Source of the DNA: Alphaproteobacteria bacterium
GTDB lineage: Bacteria > Pseudomonadota > Alphaproteobacteria > Micropepsales > Micropepsaceae
DNA: 64,000 nt
Assembly: GCA_947475445.1 (NCBI GenBank)
Contig: CANJLC010000005.1
Location: forward strand, 62,001 to 126,000
Reading direction: 5' to 3'
Shown in pieces: positions 32,017 through 42,560 of the stretch (positions are counted from its first letter, which is position 1; the number at the start of each line of letters is the position of its first letter). Both the position numbers and the translations under genes were made by a program. Below the pieces are notes generated by a model. That model was not told the DNA's origin. It searched no databases and saw nothing but the letters and a program-made list of their open reading frames with translations.

Positions 32017-34524
32017 ATGTTTCGCCGTTTTCTCGTTTACGCAGGGTTTGGGCTGGCCGCGCTGGCTGCGGTCGGCGTGCTGATCGGCATGTTCTCCATC
32101 TATTCCGTCACGCGTGACCTGCCGAGCGTGGAGACGTTGCAGAATTATAACCCGCCGGTCACAACCCGCGTCTATGCCGGTAATGGCACCGTGCTGGGCG
32201 AATATGCCCGCGAGCGCCGCATCTTCGTACCCAGCAGTTTCGTGCCCAAGCTGGTGAGCCAGGCCTTCACCAGCGCCGAAGACCGCAATTTCTACAATCA
32301 TCCCGGCATTGATCCCTCCGGCATCCTGCGCGCCGCGATCAAGGACGTTTACAATGTTCTGAACCACAAGCGACTGGAAGGCGCGTCCACCATCACCCAG
32401 CAGGTGGCCAAGAATTTCCTGCTCAATTCGGATGTGAAGTTCAGCCGCAAGATCCGTGAAGCGATCCTGGCCATCCGCATTGATGCGACCTATCCCAAGG
32501 ATAAGATTCTCGAGCTCTATCTCAACGAGATTTACCTGGGCGAGAATTCCTATGGCGTGGGTTCCGCGGCCCTGAATTATTTCGGCAAGTCGCTGGACGA
32601 ACTCGATATCGCGGAAGTGGCGTTCCTGGCGGCCCTGCCCAAGGCGCCGTCCAGCTACGATCCGGTGCGCAACAACAAGGGTGCACGCGAGCGGCGCGAC
32701 TGGGTGATCGGCCAGATGGCCGACAATGGCTACATCACCGATGAGCAGGCTACGGCGGCCCGCGCCGAGCCGCTGGTGACCCAGACCCGTGCGCTGGGCT
32801 CCCAGGCGGCCGACGTGGATTACTATGTCGAGGAAGTGCGCCGCCTTCTCTACAAGCAGTTCGGCTCCAAGGCGGTGCTGGATGGCGGCCTCCAGGTGCG
32901 TGCTTCGCTTGATACCCGCCTGCAGAATTATGCGGTCAGCGCGCTGCGCTCCGGCCTTGTGCGCTATGACCGCCGCCATGGCTGGCGCGGCGCCAAGTTG
33001 CATGTTGATGCGGGTGGCGACTGGAAATCCGAACTGTCGGCGCTGGCCCGCAATCCCGACAACCAGTCGGGCATCGAGACCTGGAAGCTTGCGGTGGCGC
33101 TGGGCTATAGCGGAAAAAACATCACCATTGGTTTTCGCGACGGCACCACGGCGACGCTGACTTATAACGGGCTTAAATGGGCGCGGCCGGAACTGCCGGA
33201 TCAGCGCTGGGGCGCGGTGCCGGACCGGCCGCAGCTTGTCGCCAAGCCTGGCGATGTTTTCTTTGTCGAGCCTTTGACGAAGGAAGAGGGCGGCAAGCCC
33301 GGTGAATATGGCCTGCGCCAGATTCCGCAGGTGAACGGCGCCATCGTGGCGATGGATCCGCACACCGGCCGCGTGCTGGCTTTGTCGGGTGGCTTCTCCT
33401 ACGCCTCGTCGCAATTCGACCGCGCCATGCAGGCGATGCGCCAGCCCGGTTCCGCCTTCAAGCCTTTCGTCTATGTCGCGGCGCTGGACAATGGCTATAC
33501 GCCCGCCACCAAGGTGCTGGACGCGCCCTTTGTCATGGACATGGGCCCGGGGCAGGGCATCTGGCGGCCGGAAAATTTCGAACATGAATTCCTGGGGGAC
33601 ACCACGCTGCGCCGGGGCATCGAATTGTCGCGCAACGTCATGACGGTGCGGCTGGCGCATGATCTGGGCATGGCCAAGGTCGTGCCCTATCCCATCCGCT
33701 TTGGCGTTTATAACAAGCTGCCGCCGCTGATCGCCAATTCGCTGGGCGCCTATGAAACCACGCTGCTGCGCATGGTCACGGGTTATTCGGAATTCGTGAA
33801 TGGCGGCAAGAAAATCCAGCCCTCGCTGATTGACCGCATCCAGGACCGCAACGGCCGCACCATCTGGCGCCATGACATGCGCAATTGCGAAGGCTGCAAC
33901 GACGCGTCCTGGCATGGGCAGCAGGAGCCGCTGCTGTCCGATACGCGCGAGCAGATCATCGACTCGCGGACCGCCTACCAGATGGTTTCCATCCTGGAAG
34001 GCGTGGTCCAGCGCGGCACCGGCCGTTCGCTGCGCGTGCTGGAAAAGCCGCTGGCCGGCAAGACCGGCACCTCGTCGGATTCCAAGGATACCTGGTTCGT
34101 GGGTTTCTCGCCCGACCTTGCTGCTGGCGTCTATGTCGGCTTCGACGATCCGCGCACCTTGGGCAAGGACGCCATCGGCGAAGACGAACAGGGCGCCACC
34201 GTGGCCGCGCCCATCTTCCGCGATTTCATGAAGGGTGCGCTGGCCGACCAGCCGCCCATCCCCTTCCGTGTTGCACAAGGCATCGAGGAAATTCCGGTGG
34301 ACTGGAAAAGCGGCAATCCGGTGCCGGCGGGAACGCCGGGCGCCATCATGGAAGCCTTCAAGGCCGGCACCGCGCCAGGCGAGGCCAATGCCCCGCTTGA
34401 TGCCGTCATCGGCGCGGGAGATGGCCTGCTCAGCTCCTCCGGCCCGGACGGCGCTGCGGGCAGCGCGCCCGTGACACGTCCGACGCCGGGCGAAGTCGGC
34501 GAAGGTATGGGAGGACTCTACTAG
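32017..34524 (+). CDS. mrcA: Penicillin-binding protein 1A (transglycosylase/transpeptidase)
   Basis: AFTSAEDRNFYNHPGIDPSGILRA; EGASTITQQVAKNFLL; GSAFKPFVY (SxxK region); KTGTSSDSKDTWFVGFSP. Confidence 0.96.
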   Translation: MFRRFLVYAGFGLAALAAVGVLIGMFSIYSVTRDLPSVETLQNYNPPVTTRVYAGNGTVLGEYARERRIFVPSSFVPKLVSQAFTSAEDRNFYNHPGIDPSGILRAAIKDVYNVLNHKRLEGASTITQQVAKNFLLNSDVKFSRKIREAILAIRIDATYPKDKILELYLNEIYLGENSYGVGSAALNYFGKSLDELDIAEVAFLAALPKAPSSYDPVRNNKGARERRDWVIGQMADNGYITDEQATAARAEPLVTQTRALGSQAADVDYYVEEVRRLLYKQFGSKAVLDGGLQVRASLDTRLQNYAVSALRSGLVRYDRRHGWRGAKLHVDAGGDWKSELSALARNPDNQSGIETWKLAVALGYSGKNITIGFRDGTTATLTYNGLKWARPELPDQRWGAVPDRPQLVAKPGDVFFVEPLTKEEGGKPGEYGLRQIPQVNGAIVAMDPHTGRVLALSGGFSYASSQFDRAMQAMRQPGSAFKPFVYVAALDNGYTPATKVLDAPFVMDMGPGQGIWRPENFEHEFLGDTTLRRGIELSRNVMTVRLAHDLGMAKVVPYPIRFGVYNKLPPLIANSLGAYETTLLRMVTGYSEFVNGGKKIQPSLIDRIQDRNGRTIWRHDMRNCEGCNDASWHGQQEPLLSDTREQIIDSRTAYQMVSILEGVVQRGTGRSLRVLEKPLAGKTGTSSDSKDTWFVGFSPDLAAGVYVGFDDPRTLGKDAIGEDEQGATVAAPIFRDFMKGALADQPPIPFRVAQGIEEIPVDWKSGNPVPAGTPGAIMEAFKAGTAPGEANAPLDAVIGAGDGLLSSSGPDGAAGSAPVTRPTPGEVGEGMGGLY

Positions 34525-35655
34525 TGCGTCCGGAAACTGAACGTCTGATTGCCGACATCCAGCAGGCCATCGCCCTGCTGAGGAGGCATCTTTGACTGGG
34601 ACAAATCCCTGCGCCGCCTGGATGAACTGAACGCCAAGGCCGAAGACCCGTCCATCTGGAATGACGCCCAGGCCGCGCAGAAACTGATGCGCGAACGCCA
34701 GAAGCTCGACACGTCGTTATCCGCCGTGCGGGGGCTTGAGAATGAGCTGGCCGACGCCACCGGCCTGATCGAAATGGCCGAAGCCGAAAATGACGCCGCC
34801 ATGGTGGCGGATGCGGAAAAGGCCGTGGCCGCCCTGGCCAAACGCGCCGAGCAGCAGCGGCTGCAATCCATGCTCTCGGGCGAAGCGGACGGCTTTGACG
34901 CCTATCTGGAAGTCCATGCCGGGGCCGGCGGCACCGAAAGCCAGGACTGGGCCTCGATGCTGTTTCGCATGTACACGCGCTGGGCCGAGAAACATGGCTA
35001 CAAGCTGCAACTGATCGAGGAAAGCGAAGGCGAGGGCGCGGGCCTGAAATCCGCCACCATCCGGGTCAATGGCGAGAATGCCTATGGCTGGCTGAAATCG
35101 GAAGCCGGCGTGCACCGGCTGGTGCGCATCTCGCCCTTCGATTCCAACGCCCGCCGCCACACCTCCTTTTCAAGCGTGACGGTCTATCCGGTGATCGACC
35201 AGACCATCAATATCGACATTCCGGAAAAAGACGTGCGCATCGACGTCTATCGCGCATCCGGCGCCGGCGGCCAGCACGTCAACAAGACCGAAAGCGCCGT
35301 GCGCATCACGCATATCCCCACCAACATCGCGGTGGCCTGCCAGACCGAGCGCAGCCAGCACCAGAACAAGGCCAATTGCTGGGACATGCTCAAGGCCAAG
35401 CTGTATGAAATCGAATTGCAGAAGAAGAAGGACGAGACCGGCGCCTTTGTCGGCGAGAAATCCGAAATGGGCTGGGGCCACCAGATCCGCTCTTATGTGC
35501 TGCAGCCCTACCAGCTCGTGAAGGATTTGCGCACCGGCGTGGAAAGCCGCACGCCCTCCGACGTGCTGGACGGCGATCTGGACCCCTTCATGGCGGCTGC
35601 ATTGGCGCAGGCCGTCGGCGGCAAGCCCAAAGAGAAAATCGAAGACTTGGAATAA
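34524..35655 (+). CDS. prfB: Peptide chain release factor 2, expressed by programmed +1 frameshift
   Basis: Frame 0 GTG 34524 to TGA 34593-34595; shift site AGGAGGCATCTTTGAC; frame +1 [15 protein letters not shown]... with GGQ motif [19 protein letters not shown]. Confidence 0.96.
34581..34596 (+). promoter_or_regulatory. RF2 programmed frameshift site (SD-like AGGAGG + CTT TGA C)
   Basis: aggaggcatctttgac read directly. Confidence 0.95.
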
Positions 35656-35689
35656 TTAGAGCGCTGAACCGAATCACGGAGAGTAAAGC

Positions 35690-36406
35690 ATGAAAACGTG
35701 CTGCTCATTGTGGAGACCTCTGGCTCTTTCGATATCGCTAGGGCTGTCTGCTTGTGCCAACAGTCCCGTAAGCTTGGACCCAAGTCGATCAGCGCTCATT
35801 CATAAAATTGCTATCGTGGGTCCCGAGGAGCCCCGTCAATATTTCGCGATGGATGGAAATCTGCCTATCGCAATGGGCGTTGGCGCAGGCATTGGTGGTG
35901 TGGTGGGAGGCTCCATAACAGCTTCCACTCTGGAATCCGCCATTAAGGCTGGCGATTTTGATGCCGAAATGAAGGCACTTGACCCCAAATTTGCGAAAGA
36001 TTTTCGTATCGGACTAACGCAAGCGCTGGATAAGAGTGGGTACGCTATTACCGAGCAGATCCTCACACATCCTTTTGGAGAGTGGCCCACATACGCCGCG
36101 GTAGACAACAGCGCAGACGCCGTTTTGGATGCCAGCATTGTTTTTATATACGAAACAGAAATGTTTTCTTCAGTTTACACCCCGACAGCAATTCTCTCCG
36201 CTCGGCTTACGGACAGAACAACGGGAAAGACGCTGTTTCAGAATCTATACGTGTATGGAAAAAAGTCTCCAACGTTTCCGTTTGACGCTTCTCATTCGTT
36301 TGCCAGTCGGCAGGATTTGATAAATAATCCGCGTCGCGCCGCTGAATATTTTCAAGCAAGCGTTCCCATTCTCGCTGAGGCGCTCGCTCGCGATCTACGG
36401 AAATAG
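35690..36406 (+). CDS. Putative lipoprotein, unknown function, relatively AT-rich
   Basis: MKTCCSLWRPLALSISLGLSACANSPVS lipobox; glycine-rich GVGAGIGGVVGGS segment. Confidence 0.75.
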   Translation: MKTCCSLWRPLALSISLGLSACANSPVSLDPSRSALIHKIAIVGPEEPRQYFAMDGNLPIAMGVGAGIGGVVGGSITASTLESAIKAGDFDAEMKALDPKFAKDFRIGLTQALDKSGYAITEQILTHPFGEWPTYAAVDNSADAVLDASIVFIYETEMFSSVYTPTAILSARLTDRTTGKTLFQNLYVYGKKSPTFPFDASHSFASRQDLINNPRRAAEYFQASVPILAEALARDLRK

Positions 36407-36428
36407 CGATGTTTTGTAGATGGCGTGC

Positions 36429-36935
36429 TTAAGCGGTCTGTCCCAGCGGCGCCAACCCGGCAAGGCCGGTGCGCGGGGTGTTCTGCGTATCATAGCCCTG
36501 CTGTGCCGGGGCAGCGGGCTTGCGCTGTTCATCGCCCAGCGGATTGTCGCTGTGGCGGCAATTGCCTTCAAAGAAGGCGCCCGCTTCCACGGCAAAGGCT
36601 TCGTGCAAAATGTCGCCTTCGACATGGGCGGTGGCGGAGAGTTGCACCTTGCGGGCGCGGATGCGGCCGATCACCCGGCCCCGCACCGTCAAATCTTCGG
36701 CCAGGATCTCGCCATGGATTTCCGCTTTCTCGCCGATCACCAGTCCAACGCTGCGCACATCGCCCTCCACCACGCCGTCAATCTGGATATCGCCATTGGA
36801 AACCAGCGTACCGGTCACGGTGAGGTCTGCGCTGATGATGGAAGGCGCCGTGTTGCGGCCGGGACGCTTGGCGGCGGCCTGTGGGATGGCAGCCATGGGC
36901 GCGGGGGCGACAGGGTCCTTGCTTTTAGAGAACAT
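36429..36935 (-). CDS. Bactofilin-family polymer-forming protein
   Basis: SIISADLTVTGTLVSNGDIQIDGVVEGDVRSVGLVIGEKAEIHGEILAEDLTVRGRVIGRIRARKVQLSATAHVEGDI. Confidence 0.94.
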   Translation of the reverse strand: MFSKSKDPVAPAPMAAIPQAAAKRPGRNTAPSIISADLTVTGTLVSNGDIQIDGVVEGDVRSVGLVIGEKAEIHGEILAEDLTVRGRVIGRIRARKVQLSATAHVEGDILHEAFAVEAGAFFEGNCRHSDNPLGDEQRKPAAPAQQGYDTQNTPRTGLAGLAPLGQTA

Positions 36936-38499
36936 GACGGCCGGCCTCTATGAAGTTATTCGGGTTGCGTACCACATTATCATACCAGATTTCGTAATGG
37001 ACGTGAGGTCCCGTGCTGCGGCCCGTGGAACCCATGCGGCCCACCTGGGAACCTTTGCCGATCTTGGCGCCCACGGCCACGGTGATCCTGGACAGATGCC
37101 CATAGCGGGTGTGCAGGCCAAAGCCGTGATCGATTTCCACCATGTTGCCATAGCCGCCCCGGCTGCCCGCGAAAACAACCTTGCCGGGGGCAGTGGCCAG
37201 CACGCTGGCGCCCCAGGGGCCGGCGAAATCCACGCCGGGATGGAAGGAATAACGGCGGGTGAAGGGGTCTACGCGCGAGCCAAAGCCGCTGGACCGGTCG
37301 AAGGCGGCGCCGGTCACCGGTGTGGTGAGGGGGATATGTCCCATTTCGGACGAGAGGGTGTTGAGTTCGTCCAGCACCGCACCGGCCCGCAGATAGGCTT
37401 GGTCGAATTTCGCGTCCGCCATGCCTTCGATATGCACCTGGTCGAGGGCAATTTCCGGCCCGCCAATGCCATCAGCCGACTGGAACTTGCGCAGGAACTG
37501 GTCCGGATTGATGCCGGTGCGTTTCACCGTGGCGCGCAGCAGGCCCACATCCTGGTCCAGCGCGATTTCGGTGCGCGCCATCAACTGGGTCTGTTGCTGG
37601 CTCAGTGCCGCCAGCCTTGCAGTCTGTTGCGCCATCGCTTTGAGGGCGGGATGGCTGGCATAGGCGGCGGAAACCTGGATGGGCGAGGGGGCGCGGCGGT
37701 CGAACAGGGCCGATGCCAGCTTGCTGACGCGCTTGAAGGCGTCGTCCAGCAGGCTGGCCCTGGTGGCTTTCTGCACGCGCGGTTGCGGCAAGACAGGACC
37801 CGGCATCATGACCAGGGAGGAATCCGCTTCGTCGCTATCTGACGGGATCGTGACGCCGGAAAAGCCGACGCTGTCGCTGGCGGCGCCATGGTCAGAGGAG
37901 CCCTGTACGGAATTGATGATCGCCGGCGCCTGCGCCGGCGCACGAAACCCGATGGAGGCTTCCACCTGGGCGCGGCGGTTGAGGAAACCGGAAATGGCAT
38001 TCTGCTTGGATGTCAGCGCATCGGCGGTGGCCTTGAACTTGTCCTCGGCTCCCACCAGCGCACCGTTCAGTTCGTCATAGGAAATCTGCAAATCCGCGAG
38101 GCGGTTTTCATAGGCCGACTGCATCTGCTGGAAGCGATGGTCCTTGGCGGCGATGATGCGGTCCTTGAACACCACATTGACCGTGGCGAAGGCCACCCAG
38201 CCCAGGAAGATCAGGGCCAGCCCGGCCAGGGTCGCCTGCAGGGACGGGCCAAATGTGAAGAACTGCACCCGGCCATCGCTGCGGATATAGATCTGCAGTT
38301 CCGGGAAGGTCTCATGGAGCCAGGCCCAGACGCGTTCGAGCAGTGTCGGCGACGTGTCGTTGCCCTTAGGCGCCCTCATGGCGGAACCCCCATCCGGCAT
38401 TTCAACCCCACGGCCTTTGCCGATCAAGCCGCGTTGCCAGAAAAAGGATCTTGAGGTTAACCGCGGCCCAAAGGCTTTCATGGGATTGCGCTTTTTCAT
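36925..38499 (-). CDS. M23-family metallopeptidase; Met at 38499 preferred (ATGA overlap with bcp)
   Basis: N-terminal TM and coiled-coil; HPGVDFAGPWGASVLATAPGKVVFAGSRGGYGNMVEIDHGFGLHTRYGHLS; GRSTGPHVHYEIW. Confidence 0.93.
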   Translation of the reverse strand: MKKRNPMKAFGPRLTSRSFFWQRGLIGKGRGVEMPDGGSAMRAPKGNDTSPTLLERVWAWLHETFPELQIYIRSDGRVQFFTFGPSLQATLAGLALIFLGWVAFATVNVVFKDRIIAAKDHRFQQMQSAYENRLADLQISYDELNGALVGAEDKFKATADALTSKQNAISGFLNRRAQVEASIGFRAPAQAPAIINSVQGSSDHGAASDSVGFSGVTIPSDSDEADSSLVMMPGPVLPQPRVQKATRASLLDDAFKRVSKLASALFDRRAPSPIQVSAAYASHPALKAMAQQTARLAALSQQQTQLMARTEIALDQDVGLLRATVKRTGINPDQFLRKFQSADGIGGPEIALDQVHIEGMADAKFDQAYLRAGAVLDELNTLSSEMGHIPLTTPVTGAAFDRSSGFGSRVDPFTRRYSFHPGVDFAGPWGASVLATAPGKVVFAGSRGGYGNMVEIDHGFGLHTRYGHLSRITVAVGAKIGKGSQVGRMGSTGRSTGPHVHYEIWYDNVVRNPNNFIEAGRHVL

Positions 38500-38957
38500 A
38501 GCGTTTTTGCCGCGGCAAGCACGGCTTCGACATGGCCGGGCACCTTCACCTTGTGCCACGCCTGGGCAATCACGCCCTTGGCGTCCACAAGGAAGGTGGC
38601 GCGTTCCAGGCCCATATATTTTCGGCCATAAAGGCTTTTCTCCACCCAGACGTCCCAATCCTGCGCCATCTTGATGTCCGGATCGGAGCCCAGCGCGATC
38701 TTGAGCTTGTGCTTGGTCTTGAATTTTTGGTGGCTGGCCAGGCTGTCTTTGGATACGCCCAGCACGAAAACCCCCAGTTTTGCGAATTTTTTGGCCGCGG
38801 CGGAGAAATCGATCGCTTCCTTGGTGCAGCCGGAGGTGTCGTCCTTGGGGTAGAAATAGACAATGTAAGGCTTGCCCTTGAGGCCCGCCCTGGTGACCGC
38901 GCCAGCGTCACTTTCCAGCTTGAAATTCGGGGCTTTATCACCCGCCTGCAACGCCAT
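38496..38957 (-). CDS. bcp: Thioredoxin-dependent peroxiredoxin Bcp; Met at 38957 preferred
   Basis: ALQAGDKAPNFKLESDAG; FYPKDDTSGCTKEAIDFS. Confidence 0.94.
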   Translation of the reverse strand: MALQAGDKAPNFKLESDAGAVTRAGLKGKPYIVYFYPKDDTSGCTKEAIDFSAAAKKFAKLGVFVLGVSKDSLASHQKFKTKHKLKIALGSDPDIKMAQDWDVWVEKSLYGRKYMGLERATFLVDAKGVIAQAWHKVKVPGHVEAVLAAAKTL

Positions 38958-39104
38958 TTCGCCTATTCCGCAGCCCAGGGGCCAATTTAGGCGGCCCCAT
39001 GAGACCAAAGCAATGCAAAATTCGTTTGCAAGGTGCTGGACTCTCTGCCCTTTTTAAGTCCAACAGACGCGGTAAAGGTACCGCCCCCACTGGGATAAGC
39101 CTGT

Positions 39105-42100
39105 TTGAAGCTGCCTTTTTCCAATTATGTGAAGGCCCATCACATCAGCCACGCCGCCCTCAGCATGGGCGCGCTGGTTGCTGCGCTGGTGTTTTTTGCG
39201 GTCGGGGCGGGCATCCGGCTGCTGGTGGGGCCGGTTTCGCTGGGCCCGCTGCAGGAAAGCCTGGCCGGGGCGATCCAGAGCGCCCTGCCTGGCATCACCC
39301 TGCAATATGACAAGGCGGCCATCGAATGGGACCGCGAGCAGAACCGGGTCAATTTGGTGGTCTTGGGCGCGCGCATCCTGGACACCACGGGCAAGGTGGT
39401 TGTCGCCGCGCCAAAGGCCGATATTGATCTGGCCGTCGCACCCTTCCTGCATGGTGAAGTCGCGGTCCAGCGCATCACCCTTGTCGGCGTCGCCTTCCGC
39501 CTGGTGCACATGAAGGATGGCGGCATCCGGCTGGGCGAGGTCGGCGATCCTGCCAACGACGTTTACGCCCGCCTCAGCGACTTGATTGAGTCCAAGGGGC
39601 CGGGCGGGACCTCACTCAAGAGCTTTGCGGTGCGCAATGCCCATCTGACAGTGTTTGACGAAGTGACCGGGCTCAATCTGGTCGCGCCGCGCGCCAACCT
39701 GTCGATGACCGCGCGGGGCGACAATATCGCGGCCTTGCTGGACACCGACGTTACAATTTCGGGCAAGTCCGCACATGTGAAGGCCGATCTTCTGTTGCCC
39801 TCCAATGACGGCCCGATCAGCGGCAATGCTGCCATCGCGCACCTCGACCTGGCCGCCCTGGGCGCCAATGCGCCCTTGTTCGCGCCGCTGCGCAACATTC
39901 CGCTCACCACCGATATATCAACGCAGTTCACGGTCCTGTTTCGCAAGCATATCAGCCAGACCGATTTTGAAATGACGGCATCGGGCGAGATTCCCTTTGC
40001 TGCGCTGAAAGGCAAGGCGCTTCATGTGCGCGCGCTGCACCTGGCGGGCCATTATGATGGCGCGCGCAACCACCTGTCGCTGAGCCAGGCCGGTTTGGAC
40101 GCAAGGGAAGCCAAGGTCCAGTTAAAGGGCGGTGCAGATCTCGGCTTTGATGCCAAGGGCACGATGGACAGCATCGCCGCGACGCTTTCCACCGCCAACG
40201 CGGCCCTGGACATGCCGGGCATATTCCCCGGCGCCATCACGCTGCAAAAGGCCGACTTCCGCGGGGTGTGGCACGCGGTAAACCGCAATTTCAGCATCGA
40301 GCGCCTGGCCGTCGCCGCGCCCGGCTTTGCCGTCAATGTCTCGGGCGGCATCCAGCTGGGCCAGCCGGGCCAGACACCGGGCTTCATGCTGACCGGCAGC
40401 CTGGCGCCGACGGGTGCGCGCACCCTGATGCGCTACTGGCCCCTGCAAGTGGCGCCGGGCGCGCGCGAATGGATCGACGAAAATATCTTCGCCGGCAATG
40501 TGGGCACGATCAGTTTCGAGACACGGTTGACGCCGGGCATGTGGGACCAGCCCATCCTGCCGGAAGACTCGCTGCGCATGGCATTCCAGATGTCCGGCGT
40601 GGAAGGCAGCTACATCAAGGGCCTGACCCGCCTTACCGGCGTGGCGGGGAGCGCGCTTCTGACAGGCGACACCTTTGCCGCCGATTTCACCACCGGCCGC
40701 GTCGGCAATCTTGTCGTTACAAAGGGGCGCGCCCTGATCCCCACCCTGCATGTCACCGGCACGGTGGGCGAGTTCAGCGCCCATGTCGACGGCGCCATGC
40801 CCGAAGTGATGACGCTGATCGACATGAAGCCGCTGGGCTACCCCACCCGCTTCGGGGTTGACCCAAAACTGACCACCGGCACGGCCAGCCTGGACCTCAT
40901 GGTCAAGGTGCCCATGCTGGCGAATTTGAAAGTGGATGATATCGGCATCCTGGTGAAAGCCGGTGTGCAGAATTTCGGCGTCACGCTGGGACGGCTGCAG
41001 CTCACCAACGGCAATGTCGAATTTGCCATAGACAACAACACACTTCATCAAACCGGCACCCTCAATCTCGCCGATTCCCGTCTGACCGTGGATTGGGTGG
41101 AAGACTTCAAGACCAGCCTGCCCATCACCACCAAACTGAACGTCAAGGGCCAGATCACCGATGCCGGCCGCGCCGCCCTCAAGGTCGGACTGGTCAATAT
41201 CCTGACCGGTCCGGTGGGCGTGAATGGCACGCTGCTGGGCAATCGCGGGTCGCTCCGCACCGCGGATTTGCAACTGGACCTGACGCCGGCCGCGCTGCTG
41301 ATCCCCATCGTTCACCTGGGCAAGCCGGCCGGGCAGGCTGCAATGGGCCGCATCAATGTCAATTTCGGCGCCAACGACAATATCGCCGATGAAACCATCC
41401 GCGTCACCGGGCCCAATTTGGCGGCCAATGGCACGGCAAATTTTGACCGCAATGGCGTGCTGACCACGCTCAATTTTCCGTCTGTGAAAATGGGCACGCT
41501 CAACGACCTCTCCTTCACCCTGGCGCGCACGCCCCAACTGGACAGCTACACGCTGCGCGGCCATTCGATGGATATTTCGCTGGTGGGCCGCGACGGCAAC
41601 ACCAATTCGTCGGGCGCGAATGCCAGCGCGCCGGCCCCGGACGAGACGCCGAACGGCGCCTTTCGCATTGATGCCAGGCTCGACCGGGCGGCGATGCGCG
41701 ATGGCGTTGTGATTGCGCCTTTCGCTCTGGATTTGAGCGGGGTGGGCAATCGTCCCGGGACGCTGATGCTGTCGGGCACGCTGACCCAGGCGGGCGTCAC
41801 CCGCACGGGGCCGCTGGCCGCGAACATCGAAGCACTCCCCGCCGGGCGCAAGCTCACTTTGACCGCGGGCGATGCCGGCATGCTGATCCGCGGCATGTTC
41901 GCCTTTGACTCGCTGCGCGGCGGCAAGCTTGCCCTGACGGCGACCATGCCTGGCAAGGCGACGGATCCGGAAATCGCAGGGCCGGCGCCCGATTATACCG
42001 GCAAGCTCGACATTGACGATTTCACCATGGTCAACCAGCCCTTCCTGACGCGGCTCTTCTCCGCCGGTTCGCTGACCGGCCTGGGCGACCTGATGGGCGG

Positions 42101-42560
42101 CAGCGGGATCACGGTGGACAGTCTTGACGTGCCCTTCAGTTCCAAAAACAGCGTCATCAGCGTCAAGGACAGCCGCGCCGCGGGGCCCGCCATCGGCGCC
42201 TCGGCAGATGGGTATATTGACCGCCCCAAAAACCAGATCGCGCTGAAAGGCTCGCTGGTGCCGGCCTTCGGCCTCAACTCCATGGTCAGCAATATCCCGC
42301 TGCTGGGCGATTTGCTGGCGTCCAAAAAAGGCGAAGGCATTTTCGGCGTGACTTATTCCGCCACCGGCAATGCCGACCAGCCCAGCATCAGCGTCAACCC
42401 GCTGTCGGCACTGACCCCCGGCATCCTGCGCCGCATTTTTGAAGGTCACATTCCGACGGCGGCCAATGCGCCGTCCAACGCACCCGGCGCGAACGTGACG
42501 CCGCCACCGCCGACGCAGGATGCGCAATCCACGCCCCCGCCCAAGCCGTCTGCGAATTAG
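39105..42560 (+). CDS. AsmA/YhdP-like large envelope protein (DUF3971-type); start uncertain
   Basis: 1151-aa ORF, N-terminal TM, AsmA-like repeats, C-terminal [88 protein letters not shown]. Confidence 0.85.
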   Translation: MKLPFSNYVKAHHISHAALSMGALVAALVFFAVGAGIRLLVGPVSLGPLQESLAGAIQSALPGITLQYDKAAIEWDREQNRVNLVVLGARILDTTGKVVVAAPKADIDLAVAPFLHGEVAVQRITLVGVAFRLVHMKDGGIRLGEVGDPANDVYARLSDLIESKGPGGTSLKSFAVRNAHLTVFDEVTGLNLVAPRANLSMTARGDNIAALLDTDVTISGKSAHVKADLLLPSNDGPISGNAAIAHLDLAALGANAPLFAPLRNIPLTTDISTQFTVLFRKHISQTDFEMTASGEIPFAALKGKALHVRALHLAGHYDGARNHLSLSQAGLDAREAKVQLKGGADLGFDAKGTMDSIAATLSTANAALDMPGIFPGAITLQKADFRGVWHAVNRNFSIERLAVAAPGFAVNVSGGIQLGQPGQTPGFMLTGSLAPTGARTLMRYWPLQVAPGAREWIDENIFAGNVGTISFETRLTPGMWDQPILPEDSLRMAFQMSGVEGSYIKGLTRLTGVAGSALLTGDTFAADFTTGRVGNLVVTKGRALIPTLHVTGTVGEFSAHVDGAMPEVMTLIDMKPLGYPTRFGVDPKLTTGTASLDLMVKVPMLANLKVDDIGILVKAGVQNFGVTLGRLQLTNGNVEFAIDNNTLHQTGTLNLADSRLTVDWVEDFKTSLPITTKLNVKGQITDAGRAALKVGLVNILTGPVGVNGTLLGNRGSLRTADLQLDLTPAALLIPIVHLGKPAGQAAMGRINVNFGANDNIADETIRVTGPNLAANGTANFDRNGVLTTLNFPSVKMGTLNDLSFTLARTPQLDSYTLRGHSMDISLVGRDGNTNSSGANASAPAPDETPNGAFRIDARLDRAAMRDGVVIAPFALDLSGVGNRPGTLMLSGTLTQAGVTRTGPLAANIEALPAGRKLTLTAGDAGMLIRGMFAFDSLRGGKLALTATMPGKATDPEIAGPAPDYTGKLDIDDFTMVNQPFLTRLFSAGSLTGLGDLMGGSGITVDSLDVPFSSKNSVISVKDSRAAGPAIGASADGYIDRPKNQIALKGSLVPAFGLNSMVSNIPLLGDLLASKKGEGIFGVTYSATGNADQPSISVNPLSALTPGILRRIFEGHIPTAANAPSNAPGANVTPPPPTQDAQSTPPPKPSAN

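Noticed and set aside
31990-34278. 762-aa minus-strand ORF opposite the PBP1A gene
   Set aside because: Shadow ORF; the plus frame has all PBP1A motifs
40122-42527. 801-aa minus-strand ORF opposite the AsmA-like gene
   Set aside because: Shadow ORF with Gln/Arg/His-rich low-information sequence; the plus frame has an N-terminal TM and AsmA-like repeats
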